Shown: piece after piece, positions 1 to 10,137 of the stretch
Layout: every line of letters begins with the position of its first letter
How positions within the stretch are numbered: position 1 is the first letter of the stretch
Assembly (NCBI GenBank): GCA_029204225.1
Contig: CM055096.1
Location: 33,982,571-34,046,570 of the forward strand
Direction: 5' to 3'
From: Diphasiastrum complanatum
Lineage: Eukaryota; Streptophyta; Lycopodiopsida; Lycopodiales; Lycopodiaceae
Length of the DNA: 64,000 bases
Notes under the pieces: model-generated
Database searches by the model: none
Seen by the model: the letters and a program-made list of their open reading frames with translations, nothing else
Told to the model about the DNA's origin: nothing
Position numbers and translations under genes: made by a program

Positions 1-699
1 AATAGTCGAAAAGGACTTTTTTTAAGGCTCAGGCCAATGACAAAGCCATTGTGGCCTTGAGTCCACCAAGGATATAATGTAAGAATGACAAAAGCAACAA
101 ATGATTGAAATTAAGAAACATCAGAAATCCACTAAGCGTTTGATTCTAGAACACGATTTATGTAGATGGTGTGCCAAAACACCAGAGAGGGCCTGGGACT
201 CTTTATGAGGTTTACCCATGACTCCCTTCCATGCCTCCAGAAGGCTAGTAAGGGTTATCGGAGTCTTTTTCTTTAAAATTCTTTTCTGCTTGCAATTCAT
301 TCTAACTGAGTAACAATAATGTTGAGATACTTCCAACTATTTTGTAGATTATGGGAGAGGTATTGTAGTCTTTATCGGTTGGAAGGGGGGTGTGGCAAAA
401 CTAACCTCCCCAAAAAGAGGCCCTAAGAAGAGTACTCAGTCAAGACGAAAAGCTCACGCGTGTAGCTCCCACCTTCTCCCCCATTGATGACACCACTATA
501 GATACCGTTGTAAATATTGCTACACATACATGCATTTATGGCATAAAGGCGGTTGTAATAAGCTGTAGGAAATTCAGTTGTGGATATATTCAGTATATCA
601 AACTTAGAATCTTCATTAGAAAACTTCTTCTGATATTTTGAGTCTAATAATTTGTTAATCAGTATTAGCGTTATCACGCTCAACAACCTGAAGTTTTAA
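1..699. other. No supported gene
   Basis: I see no recognisable coding domain, RNA gene or terminal repeat. An 88-codon open stretch on the minus strand (423-686) has no motif I know. It lies downstream, in minus orientation, of the copia leader at 870-1072, so it may be decayed retroelement DNA. Confidence 0.4.
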
Positions 700-869
700 C
701 TTCATGCCATTGTACTCATGTTGATAATAATCAGAGTGCAATTTGTCCTACTACTATTATTGTTCTATTGCGCATTTGTACGAATCCTTCATTTGAATTG
801 TTTTGCTGCTGACTATGGCGCTTCCGATCCACTCATCTAGCTCGCTCCCAGCTTCTGCTCGTACCCACT

Positions 870-1072
870 AATTTCCAACATGGTATAGTAAACCAAGTGT
901 GAAATCGGAATTGATCAAGTATATAACCCTATATTGAGTTTTGACCTACAAAAGATCAATGCTGCTTTTTGGGTAGAAATCAATCTAGAATGCTCGCATT
1001 GGTAACTCCTCCAAATCCTTGCTAAAGATGGCTGATCCTTTCATAACCTGAAACACAATAGCTCTGATACCA
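870..1072 (-). other. Copia primer binding site and leader, downstream of an LTR
   Basis: On the minus strand, 1061-1072 reads TGGTATCAGAGC, the initiator-Met tRNA primer site used by many plant copia elements. It directly follows an LTR ending in CTTCACA. The next ~190 bases (down to 870) match the leader of the element at 5935-10791 (its 6590-6790), including a run on the theme GGTCAAAACTCAATATAGGG. A leader after what is also a 3' LTR means this LTR once served two elements in tandem, or that recombination joined two copies. Confidence 0.65.
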
Positions 1073-1408
1073 TGTGAAGGATTCAGATCATTCAAGATCC
1101 AATCCATGTCCCTGATCTTTGGTTACAATATGGAGCAAACCAACAATTCTGCCAATGTAGAAAAATCAGCATCTACAATTTGTTGGGCCCAGACTGCTAC
1201 TTTAGGACTCTAACATGCCCCTACTTGTGCCGGAAGCCCGTCGTAGACATTCTTCAAATAGTTTGGCTATCTAAGTTGTGATGTGCAGACGTAGAACCAA
1301 AGTTGGTTTCAACTAACCCTAAATCAACGATCAATAAACGTGCAGGACGAATCTTGAAATAGAAATAGTCATTCACCAAGGAGACAACTGTGGACTTAAT
1401 TTCTAACA
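1073..1408 (-). repeat. Copia LTR (3' LTR of the minus-strand element)
   Basis: This 336-bp segment begins TGTTAGAA and ends CTTCACA when read on the minus strand. It is preceded by a purine-rich tract (1409-1420) and followed by a primer binding site, so both edges are fixed. Its last ~110 bases (U5 side) closely match the end of the 655-bp LTRs at 5935-6589 and 10138-10791, while its U3 part is different. It is the 3' LTR of the pol fragments at 1422-5934. Confidence 0.75.
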
Positions 1409-1420
1409 GTTCCCCTTAAG
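1409..1420 (-). other. Polypurine tract of the minus-strand copia
   Basis: The minus strand reads CTTAAGGGGAAC immediately before the LTR start TGTTAGAA. A purine tract next to a TG start is the expected plus-strand primer site. Confidence 0.6.
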
Positions 1421-1421
1421 G

Positions 1422-1988
1422 TCATGGTTGGTGTCTTGGTATCTTCGTTTGGTTTAGCATGTCGAAAAACTTCTTATGCTTGATCCTGGAAAGCGCTTTG
1501 GTGAAGATGTCTGCGACCATTTTTGTTGTGGAGCAGTATTGAAGGATCATTTGCCCTGAGAAAACTTTCTCCCAAATGAAATGATACTGGATTTCTATGT
1601 GCTTGGATTTGCCATGAAATCTGGGATTCAATGACAGTGAAATACAACTCAAGTTGTCACACAAAATGGTGGTAGCATTGAACTGAGTGTGACGTAAGTC
1701 GTGAAGTAATAACCTGAACCATACAGCTTCTTTTGAAGCTTGACATGCTGCGATGTACTCTGCCTCGGATGTGCTAACAGTGTATGCTAAATCTGGTCTA
1801 GTACACAACATTGCATACATCAAAGATCCTATGAGTGAATGATAAGGGTTCTTCGCTATGTCGAGTACTTCACTATCAAAATCAGCACAAGTAGGTTTAG
1901 TCGATACTATACTTGGATCCATTGGAGTATCAATTGGTTTGTAATCAAATATATGAAATTTTTCTAAAATGCCTCCTAGATATGTCTC
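1422..1988 (-). pseudogene. Copia pol C-terminus: end of reverse transcriptase and RNase H
   Basis: The translation starts with the end of the reverse transcriptase (YKPIDTPMDPS and GSLMYAMLCTRPDLAYTVS) and passes directly into the RNase H C-terminal half (TSEAEYIAACQASKEAVW, CDNLSCISLS, KSKHIEIQYHF, ADIFTKALSR). The roughly 80 residues that normally lie between TRPDLAY and the SEAEY motif are missing, so the first RNase H catalytic acidic residues are gone although the frame is open. The reading frame continues upstream in the fragment at 3956-4760, beyond the insertion. Confidence 0.85.
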
Positions 1989-3955
1989 CATTAGAGGAGC
2001 GTATAAGAAATCGTGCCTTAGTAAGAGAATATTAGAGAGAGAATGATAAAATGACTGAAATTTTTTCTCGTTTTCTTAGTTTCCAATGCTGCCCGCCGTC
2101 TAAGTTGTGTGGCTGGCTCATTTTTTGAAATATATTAACAATGCGCATAAAAAAAGGCACGCTGCCAAGAAACAAAGCACACGCCACAAGCGGGAGAAAA
2201 TTCCCTCCAAAATCTCATGTGTAAAGGACCGAAGTTTTACATAAATAGAACCTCTAGTCTTTTAGATTTCTCCAATCATGTTGTCACACTAATTTACATG
2301 TCAACTTGTCGAATACTTGTGAGTCGTCCTGAGAATGACTTTGAGGAGCTTTGTAAGGCAATTTTAGCAATGTGGGCTCCTTTTGCAGCTTTTTATTGAT
2401 GCTATATGTCTTGTTCTTGTAGGTGTTGTGATTGCTTTTTGCAAAGTTCAGGTTTATTGTAATTCTGCTCTCCCTTAGATTAATAGTTAATATTGTTGTA
2501 GATAATGTACTGATGTTTCTAGCTTCTTGGTTGAGTAAGATGTTCCCGCTATTATTAGATTAACCACTCCTTTGTGTAGGATTAAGGGTTTGGAAGACAA
2601 GGCTTAACCTTGTAGAGGTTCAAATCCTCTTTCCTTAAACTATTAAAATAAGGAAGAACTTGAAGTTGGGTCTGAATTTTGCTTTTATTGTTTTTCAAAT
2701 TTGAAAATGCAAATTAAAAAGAGGTCAATTATGAAATGAAGATGCAAGCGCTTAATTTTTATATAATCATAATCAAGATACAAACATTCTATCATATTCT
2801 ATGCAAAGAGTAGATCAATTTTGCTTTTGGCCTCATCTCTATCAGAGTTCAGATAAGAAAGTTAGGGTAGATCAAAGATTTATAGTACTAGATAAGCTTT
2901 TGATGATATGTGGAATATCTCCACCACGCAAGCATCTACATTCTGGTAAAAAAAACTTGTCCATTCTCGCGTCATGGCGATATGCCACATCATCATATTC
3001 TATGCAAAGAGTAGATCAATTTTGCTTTTGACCTCATCTCTATCAGAGTTCAGATAAGAAAGTAATGGTAAATCAAATATTTATAGTACAAGATAAGCAT
3101 TTGATGATGTGGCATTTATACTATTTAATGATGTGGCATTTGATGATGTGGAATATCTCAACCACGCGAGGATCTGCATTCTGGTAAAAAAACCTTGTCT
3201 ATTCTCGCGTCATCGCCATATGCCACAGCATCAGAATCTTTGATTAGCCATAACTTTCTTATTTGAACTCGGATCGAGATGAAGTAAAAAGCAAAAATGA
3301 TCTACTCTTCATGTAGAATAATTGGAATATCTCCACCATGTGAAAATCTGCATTCTGTTAGGAATCACTGGTCTATTCTCGCGTCATGGCGATATGCCAC
3401 ATCATCAAAATCTTTGATTAGCCATAACTTTCTTATTTGAACTCGGATGGAGATGAGGTAAAAAGCAAAAATGATCTACTCTTTGCGTAGAATACATTGG
3501 AATGATCACATCTTGATTATGGTTCTATAAAAAATTATCAAAAATGTCTATAAAATCTATTGTTGTTCTACTCATCTGTAGTTTAATGGTTGATGTTGTT
3601 GTAGATGATGTTTTGCAGCTTCTTGTAGGTTGGCCCTCTTTAAAACATGTAAGTTTGTTTAACTATGCTTTGCTCAGAATATATTACTACTAACCATAAG
3701 TTTTAAGAGTCGGGCAGTTAGGAGTCTTGCGGGCAGCAAGTATTGTCAAATTACAATTCCAGACCCTGCCCAATAAGAGTTTTGAAATGTTCAAAATATT
3801 ACCGAAAAACTCCAAATTCTTTCAGACCGACAAACAACGTTACATTCTTTCATAGGTGTAAAAACTTTACTGGGCCACATGTACATTGAATAGTTGAATA
3901 GTGAATAAAAACATCTTGACAAACAGCCCTTTTGGTGCTTGGAACTCCTCTAATG
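1989..3955. mobile_element. Insertion with 11-bp terminal inverted repeats, probable non-autonomous DNA transposon
   Basis: The copia reading frame stops matching at 3956 (…IYLSK) and resumes at 1988 (ETYLGG…). The intervening 1967 bp begin CATTAGAGGAG and end CTCCTCTAATG, a perfect 11-bp inverted repeat. No transposase is visible inside. The flanking triplets (CTC left, CTT right) differ at one base, so a 3-bp target duplication is possible but unproven. The CATTA start recalls CACTA termini. Family assignment is inference; the inverted termini and the interruption of a coding domain are seen directly. Confidence 0.6.
2793..3505. repeat. Nested direct and inverted repeats inside the insertion
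   Basis: A ~70-base arm starting TATTCTATGCAAAGAGTAGA occurs twice in direct orientation (near 2797 and 2997) and twice inverted (ending near 3320 and 3500), giving an arm-arm-inverse-inverse layout able to form large hairpins. Between the arms, a block with ATTCTCGCGTCATGGCGATA recurs three times (about 2967, 3202 and 3374), each preceded by a GGAATATCTCCACCACG-like block. The copies differ by scattered substitutions. Confidence 0.75.
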
Positions 3956-4760
3956 CTTACTAAGATAGATCTTCTTCTGAGGTCTATTTCTAGTAATGTG
4001 AATTCCTAGCGAAGAATGAACGGCACCTAAATCAGTCATGTCAAATTCCTTTGACTTGTAGTAGTGTGCATAAGAGAAGTGTCGTTTGACAAAATAAATG
4101 CATCAGCTACGTAAAGAGCTATGTGAACTGAATGGATACCTATAGGCTTGGAATAAACATTACAATCAGCTGAATTGTTTGCAAAACCCAATAAAATGAG
4201 ATAAGAGTTGATTCTATCGAACCATGCTCTTGCAGCCTGTTTTAGACTATAGATTGCTTTATGCAGCTTGCACACTTTGTGCTCTTGGCCTTTGACTTTG
4301 AATCTTTCCAATTGGAAAGTATACAGCTCTTCCTCGACGTTGTCATTGAGAAATGTTGTCTTGACATCCATTTGATGCAATTCGAGGTCTTCCGCGGATG
4401 CTAATGCAATCAAAGTCCTGATTGATTGCATCGTGATGACAGGACTGAAAATTTCTTGATAATCCACTCATTGGACTTGAGTGAATCCTTTAGCCACCAG
4501 TCATGCTTTCCATTTAGCAATGGAACCATCAAAGTTGATCTTCTTCTTGAAGATCCACTTGTTGTTGATAACTCTCTTGTGAGTGGAGAAGTCAACCAGT
4601 GTCCAGGTCTGGTTTGTCAAAAGTAAGTTGTACTCGTTTTTCATAGCTTCTTGCCACTTTACAGCATCCTTGGAGTTAATTGCTACGGCTAGGGTCTCTA
4701 GTTCTTCTGATGAAGTCCAGAATGATTGAGGTGTATACCTCTCAGGAATTGTCCGAGTTC
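3956..4760 (-). pseudogene. Copia reverse transcriptase, N-terminal and central part
   Basis: Reading from 4760 downward, the translation matches the copia integrase-RT linker and RT: WQEAMKNEYNLLLTNQTW, WIFKKKINFDGSI, LVAKGFTQ, FSPVITMQSIRTLIALAS, LHQMDVKTTFLN, KLHKAIYSLKQAARAWF. The catalytic Y-x-D-D position reads YVADAFI, so one of the two aspartates is replaced. After a frameshift near 4040 the text MTDLGAVHSSLGIHITR continues to about 3956, where the insertion begins. At least three frames are needed, so this copy is dead. Confidence 0.88.
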
Positions 4761-4979
4761 ATGAGGATCTGCGGATGTTTGATTGACCAGGATGCGATGA
4801 TGCCTCCTTTTGAATTTCTCCAGATCTGCTTGAGCTAGCTTGTTCTAGTCTGATGATAGGTATTGTCGGATGCTCGGCTTCTATAGCTATAGTTGTATGG
4901 TCTGTAGAAGAAACATTATCGTGAAAGATTCCATGCTACATAAAATAGGATGAAATAGAATAGCATCGTTTATCAATGG

Positions 4980-5452
4980 CTATTTAAAATCATAGTATGT
5001 ATGTTCTTGAAAGATTACATCCCTAGAGACATATACTACATTGGTGGATAGATCATAAACTTTATAAACTTTATGTTCATCAGGATAGCCAATGAAAATA
5101 CATTGATTTGTCCTATGATCCAACTTCTTCCTAAGCTGTTTATGAATGTAAACAAAACATATACAACCAAAGATTTTTAAATGGCTGACACTAGGCTTGT
5201 GTCCATGCCATGCTTCATAAGGAATTTTGTTGTTGACGGCTTTGGTGTTGGATTGGTTCTGTACGTAACAGGCTGTGGCAGTAGCTTCTACCCAGAAATT
5301 CATAGAGATCTGGCTGAGTTTAGAAGATTTCGATTCTTGCTTTCTATAATCTCGTTCTGTTGAGGTGAATAGGAAGTGGTGAAATGTCTTCTAATACCAT
5401 GTTCAGCCATGTAGTCGGACATCTCGTTAGAGAGGTATTTGCCACCACCATC
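4980..5452 (-). pseudogene. Copia integrase, C-terminal part
   Basis: Reading downward from 5452, TDGGGKYLSNEM corresponds to the second catalytic aspartate region, and SPQQNEIIESKNR to the catalytic glutamate region. After a stop at about 5304 come KIPYEAWHGHKPSVSHLKIF and GCICFVYIHKQLRKKLDHR, the conserved integrase C-terminal text. The zinc-binding HHCC region and first aspartate are absent: the protease/pre-integrase fragment joins here directly, an internal deletion of about 200 codons. Confidence 0.85.
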
Positions 5453-5934
5453 AGTTCAAAGTGCTTTCACTTTTGGATGAGAAACTAACAATGTAGCCCT
5501 CAATAGTGATCTTAGAAACTGACAACAAGTTCTTTGACAACTGAGATACGTGAAGAACATTGGTGACATAAATAGAAAAATCATTGTTGAAAGTGATCTT
5601 GACTGTCCCTTTGCCTTCCACGCGTATGATGGTGCTTGAATCTCCGAGGTAGATCAATTGATCTCTATTGTAAGCTGCATACTCGATAAGTCATTCCTTG
5701 CGAGAGGTCATGTGTTGGGTGGCGCCATTGTCCAGGTACCAACTATCGTGGTCTTCGTTGCCACTGTTGTAAGCCATTAACAAGTGTGTATCTTGCTTCT
5801 TGATTTCCATTGCATTGGAGGAGATGATTGCTGTTGTTGTTGCTTCTTTCCCTCATTGTAGATGTATATACGACACTCCTTGATGTCAAGTTCGTTGTGG
5901 TATAGTTTATACGTACTAAAGAGAGGGTAAAGCC
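5451..5934 (-). pseudogene. Copia protease end and gag-pre-integrase region
   Basis: From about 5757 downward the translation reads SWYLDNGATQHMTSRKE, where the retropepsin D-S/T-G is changed to DNG, then IYLGDSSTIIRVEGKGTVKI and LHVSQLSKNLLSVSKI, typical of copia protease and pre-integrase. Upstream to 5934 there is a glutamine-rich stretch and no zinc knuckle. Two frames are needed. The fragment ends where the next LTR element is inserted. Confidence 0.8.
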
Positions 5935-6589
5935 TGTGAGAGATTTCAACTAGTTTAGTCTAGTTTAGTCACATTTTGGTAAATTGTCAATAAGAGACCA
6001 AAACTCATTTTAGACTTAGAGATAAAATTTTTGAAGTTATATTAGTTTAAAATATATTCAATAAACACTTTTTGAAAGTGTGGGAAAGTTGGTAGTCGAG
6101 TTTGAGAGAGATTCAAATTTGAACTTTGGGTACATTGAATCTAGACCCAAAAACAGCAGGGTTTACATTATGGAGGGAAAGTCAAGTGGCCAAATAGGGT
6201 TTGGAAACTCTATAAAAGGATGTAACTCGTGGAGAGACACATCTTCTCTCTTCTATCTCTCATTTCATCATTATACATGGTTCTCTTTGGGTTCTACTAC
6301 TCATTGGTGCACTATCTTGGTGTCATCTTGCAATTCTATGTATAGAATGATCATTTATTGCTAGTTTTGGTTCCACACGTGTGAAATACAGTATGGTACT
6401 GTAATTGTACGGAAAAGCAAACATATTTTATGCTTTGGTTCATGTTTGATCGATATCTCTTAGAGTTTGCATCTCATTTTGTATGTAGATGCTGATTTTT
6501 CTACATTGGCAGGATTGTTGGTTTGCTCGTTATTGTAACCAAAGATTTGGGACATGGATTGGATCTTGAATGATCTGAAATCCTTCACA
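5935..6589 (+). repeat. 5' LTR
   Basis: Starts TGTGAGAGATTTCAAC, ends ATCCTTCACA. A TATA-like CTATAAAAGG at about 6209-6218 lies upstream of likely transcription starts. A partial open frame inside the LTR (6080-6364) also occurs at 10283 in the 3' copy; it comes from LTR duplication and is not a gene. Confidence 0.9.
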
Positions 6590-6603
6590 TGGTATCAGAG
6601 CTC
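6590..6603 (+). other. Primer binding site (initiator-Met tRNA type)
   Basis: TGGTATCAGAGCTC follows the LTR end with no spacer. It is the standard primer site of plant copia elements and fixes the orientation as plus. Confidence 0.85.
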
Positions 6604-7190
6604 TTGTGTTTTAGGTTATGAAAGGATCAGCCACATTTATCAAATATTTGGAGGAGTTACCAATGCTAGAGCATGCTAAATTGATCTGTACTCAAAAATC
6701 ACCATTTTTGCATGTGTAGAATTGATCTTTTGTAGGTCAAAACTCAATATAGGGTTAAATACTTGATCAATTTCAATTTCACACTTGGTTTACTGGAACT
6801 AGATGATTTTTGGTGTATTAGAAAGGTCTCATTGGAGTTTACAAGAAGATATACCAAGTTTCTAGAAATTGCATGTAGAATTTGAGATATTCAATTTTTT
6901 GTTATTTTGTCAAAACCCTAATTTTGATTGGATCTCTAGTTTCTGAGGTTACTGAACTTCATTTGAGTGTGTTTCAATCTTAGGAAGTGGCAAGAATCAT
7001 TAGATTGAGGATAGATCATAGGTTGATCAAGATTTCACTATTCTATGTGTTGATTTTCTAGTTAGAAGTGCTAGAAAAGATTTGAGAGGTTCCATATCTT
7101 TGTGATTTCTTCTTGAGTTCATTTTTTGACATTCAAGAGAGTGATTTGTGCATTGGAACAGGTTGAAAGAGAAGAACAGGTCACTTCAAC

Positions 7191-8045
7191 ATGGCTACAA
7201 GTGGTGGATTTATGTTGGAGAGCAATGATAGGCTTACCTCAATCAACTATTCTACCTCGAAGGTGAGGATGGAGTCCTTATTGGAGATGAATGAGTTGAT
7301 GGAGATTGTTGTAGGTTTGGAGGAGAGACCAGCAACTCAACAAGATCAAGTGAGGTATGACAAGAGAGCAAAGAAAGCTCTACACATGATTAAGATGAAT
7401 GTTACCAATGAACTTCTCAAGGAAGTTGGTAAGTGCACATCATCTTTGGAGGCTTGGGAAGCTTTGAATAAGCTTTATGAATCCAAGTCTACATCAAGAG
7501 TGCTTACTCTTAGGAGGCAAATCTTTCAAAGTTTGCAAAAGAAGGAAGAGAGTACTCATGCTTTTGTTTTGAGGGTTAAGGCATTCAATGATGAGTTAGC
7601 ATGTATTGATGAAAGCATTAAGGAGGTAGAGCTTGTTCAAGTTATGCTTAATGGCTTGTTGGATGATCATGCTAATCTTGTTCAAAGTTTTGCTATTCAA
7701 AAAACTTTGCCAAGTATTGTGGATTTGCAAGAGATCTTGGTGAATGAGGAGTATAGGCTTCAATCAAGAGGAGGTGGATCTACATCGACATCTCATTATG
7801 AAGAGGATGCTATGTTCATCAAAGCAAGTTCAAGGGAGTTCTTTACTTATTTGGTCACTTATGATGGAGCCAAGAAAGCAATTCACATGGCCAATGGTGG
7901 TGAGTGTGTGGTTGAAGGTATTGGTTCAATTCCTATTTGTCTAGGGGCAATAGACAAGGTAGACTTTTCAAGCTTGATGCTTTTGTTATGGCTAACAAAA
8001 AGGATGGAATGGAAAAGGAGATTGGTCTCAACTTTCCAAAGTTAA
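7191..8045 (+). CDS. Gag protein of the LTR element, fused to a pre-integrase remnant
   Basis: The 284-codon frame starts at an ATG 600 bases after the primer site. Residues ~1-190 are a copia gag (UBN2-like) domain: KKALHMIKMNVTNELLKEVG, SSLEAWEALNKLYESKS, LTLRRQIFQSLQ, LVQVMLNGLLDD. It should form the capsid-like particle. The usual CCHC zinc knuckle and the D-S-G protease site are missing: the text goes from EEYRLQSRGGG to SREFFTYLVTYDG and AIHMANGGECVVEGIGSIPI, which is the protease/pre-integrase region. The last ~40 residues are out of the original frame. The gag part is intact, so capsid function in trans is possible (inference). Confidence 0.8.
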   Translation: MATSGGFMLESNDRLTSINYSTSKVRMESLLEMNELMEIVVGLEERPATQQDQVRYDKRAKKALHMIKMNVTNELLKEVGKCTSSLEAWEALNKLYESKSTSRVLTLRRQIFQSLQKKEESTHAFVLRVKAFNDELACIDESIKEVELVQVMLNGLLDDHANLVQSFAIQKTLPSIVDLQEILVNEEYRLQSRGGGSTSTSHYEEDAMFIKASSREFFTYLVTYDGAKKAIHMANGGECVVEGIGSIPICLGAIDKVDFSSLMLLLWLTKRMEWKRRLVSTFQS

Positions 8046-8455
8046 CTTTTAGCATCAATAAGATTGGTGGATCTTATGCAAAGTCTAAAAAGCTTCCTTA
8101 TGCTAGATCTAGGTCAAGATCTAATATGCTTCTTGGAGATGTTCATCTTTGTGCTAACTTGGCTAGTCTTGAGGATATTGATGGTGTTTCAAAGGTTCTT
8201 CATGGCAAGTGCAAGCATACAAAAGGTAAGGAAAGAGCTAACTTCATCAATGGAGGTGAAGGTTCTTCCTTGGAAAAGATTATTGTTAATGATTTCTTTG
8301 ATCATATGTCAAAAGATGTTGCTAGGTGCATGCATGAAGGAGGTGGTTCTTCTACATTCTTCTGTGATGAGTCCAAGAAAGTCATTTTTCCAGCAAGTGG
8401 AGTCACATGTCTTCATAAAGAGAGTAGATCAAAATGGTTCTATCAAGAGACTTAG
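7937..8455 (+). pseudogene. Degenerate frame continuing the pre-integrase region
   Basis: This frame overlaps the end of gag and picks up its copia pre-integrase text (GRLFKLDAFVMANKKDGM) one frame over. It is then followed by ~130 residues I do not recognise (NFINGGEGSSLEKI, HMSKDVARCMHEGG, STFFCDESKKVIF). A closely related stretch recurs at 43055-43230, so this part belongs to the family and is not noise. No catalytic motif is visible. Confidence 0.5.
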
Positions 8456-8670
8456 TGAGGGAGATAGTCACAAGTCAAGAAGAAGAGAAGTATGTGAAGA
8501 GTTCAAAGTAGGATGTACTTTGAATGATGTCATTGTGAATGATAGTGAGGAAGAATCATTATCATATGATTCATTACCTAAAACATTGAGTAGAAGTTCT
8601 TGTTTGAAAAAAGAGAGTACTTCAATCATCCTTATGTTGAAGGTACCAATCATTTTTTTCATGGCTTCTA

Positions 8671-10083
8671 ATGTTTTTGAGATTTCTACTTTATGCAATC
8701 ATTAAGAGGGAGTCTTATGAAGGAAAGAGCAATGGAAGATTGGTTCTTGGGAAGATCCAAGGCATGGATCTCACATCTCTTCATCAACTCAAAGGATTCT
8801 CTGATTATGAATTGATCACTCATGATCGAGATGGCAAAAGGTTGGTTGGAGAAGACTACATGGAACAAATCGAGAGGCAATTTCTTCAAGACAAGAAAGA
8901 TCTCATTGGTGAGCTTATTGAGGTTTTGTATGAACTCAAGAGGGCTGGATTTCTTAGGTTTGATACTCATCTTCACCTACTCTACTTCATGTTGGATGGA
9001 AAGTTTGGAATCTATCTTTTGATTTATGATGGTGACATTGGTGACATTGTTTTCACTAACCTTTGTGGAAATTTGAGATCAAGCATTGATGAGATCTTGT
9101 TGGATCTAGATCATATGTTCGAGAGGGAGTATTTCCAGAGGTTCAGTTCTGAAGATATTCATATCTTTGATATCTTTGATGATCAAGAGAAAGGTAAGCA
9201 AGTGGAAGCGACACACTTTCCTTTATTCACATGTTTTGCAGAATTTTCTTGTGTAGATGATGTTATGCAAGTAGATATTGGTTCTCATGTTTTTCATAGT
9301 GGAAAAGCAAGTAATGGATCCGAAAAACAAAGTTTGTTCAATGTCTTTGATGGTCAAGAGGAAGATCAAGAATTTGGTCTCAAAGGGCTTCAACAACACA
9401 AAAGGAAAGGTGGCAATTTGGAGCTAGTCAAGAGCATCAAAGGAAGGTTATTTGGCAAAGATGTTATGGATATGTTTTTGCAGCTTATTGAAGACTCAAG
9501 TAAGGTCAAAGGAGCAGCAAGGAAGTGTTGTTCAAGTTTACTTTACTTGTTCTATCTCATGTTTGAGCTATTTCATGTGAATGTGTGCAAATTGTCAAGA
9601 TATGGACAAGCTAGCTACATTGTCTTGCAATATCTTATTGTTGGAGTTGTACTAGCATTCTTGGCTGGTTTTGCTGATGGAAATGAAGCTATTGGAGGTT
9701 CATTATGTCACTCATTCATGGTCAAGTCATCAAGGTATGATGGCATCTTATGGCAAGATGGAGATGGAGGCTCATTCATGGAGTTTTATGGTGGAGACAT
9801 ATCAAGAAAGGACAAAGTTGGAGGAGACAAGCAAGCAAATGGTCATCACTCACATTTATTGTTTGGTTGCTGTAATTTTCCAGAGATTTCAAAGTTTGAA
9901 ACATGGAGGAATCATTTCATTCACATTCTATTTGGTTCTTTATGTTCTAGTTATATCTTGATGTGCAAAATTGATGTAAGAAATAGTGAAGCATCCAATT
10001 TGGACACTATTCTCTATATCAATTATGAAAGATACTTTATAACCGTAGAAGAAGATCTATACTTAGGATGGAGATCATTCTAA
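8671..10083 (+). CDS. Unknown 470-residue protein of the LTR element
   Basis: An uninterrupted 470-codon frame begins at an ATG and ends 42 bases before the polypurine tract. I recognise no gag, protease, integrase, RT or RNase H motif. The N-terminal third is charged, with many aspartate and glutamate residues (ELITHDRDGKRLVGEDYMEQ). Residues ~288-303 and 315-334 (YIVLQYLIVGVVLAFLAGF) are hydrophobic enough to be membrane segments, and residues ~360-390 are glycine- and aspartate-rich. Conservation of a long open frame in an element without pol suggests a role for it or recent capture. An envelope-like role is only a guess from position (before the 3' LTR) and the hydrophobic segment. Confidence 0.55.
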   Translation: MFLRFLLYAIIKRESYEGKSNGRLVLGKIQGMDLTSLHQLKGFSDYELITHDRDGKRLVGEDYMEQIERQFLQDKKDLIGELIEVLYELKRAGFLRFDTHLHLLYFMLDGKFGIYLLIYDGDIGDIVFTNLCGNLRSSIDEILLDLDHMFEREYFQRFSSEDIHIFDIFDDQEKGKQVEATHFPLFTCFAEFSCVDDVMQVDIGSHVFHSGKASNGSEKQSLFNVFDGQEEDQEFGLKGLQQHKRKGGNLELVKSIKGRLFGKDVMDMFLQLIEDSSKVKGAARKCCSSLLYLFYLMFELFHVNVCKLSRYGQASYIVLQYLIVGVVLAFLAGFADGNEAIGGSLCHSFMVKSSRYDGILWQDGDGGSFMEFYGGDISRKDKVGGDKQANGHHSHLLFGCCNFPEISKFETWRNHFIHILFGSLCSSYILMCKIDVRNSEASNLDTILYINYERYFITVEEDLYLGWRSF

Positions 10084-10124
10084 AGTTGGATCAAAGTTCT
10101 ATTGTCAAAACTATGCCAAAACTA

Positions 10125-10137
10125 GTTGAAGAGGGAG
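10125..10137 (+). other. Polypurine tract
   Basis: GTTGAAGAGGGAG immediately precedes the TGTGAGAG start of the 3' LTR, as expected for the plus-strand primer. Confidence 0.75.

Larger units (their letters stand above)
1073..5934 (-). mobile_element. Ty1/copia retrotransposon, 5'-truncated and split
   Basis: Fragments in the order protease/pre-integrase, integrase, reverse transcriptase, RNase H and 3' LTR run from 5934 down to 1073 on the minus strand. This domain order (integrase before reverse transcriptase) defines Ty1/copia. A ~2 kb insertion (1989-3955) splits the reverse transcriptase, and another LTR element is inserted at 5934/5935. No gag or 5' LTR is seen beyond 10791, so the 5' part was lost. 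Stops and frameshifts in every domain make it inactive. Confidence 0.85.

Noticed and set aside
1061-1072. tRNA-Met gene pieces at every TGGTATCAGAGC
   Set aside because: These 12-14-base matches are retroelement primer binding sites next to LTR ends; no tRNA cloverleaf surrounds them.
6080-6364. Identical 94- and 122-codon frames at 6080 and 10283
   Set aside because: Both lie inside the two LTR copies; duplication comes from the LTRs and no domain is seen.
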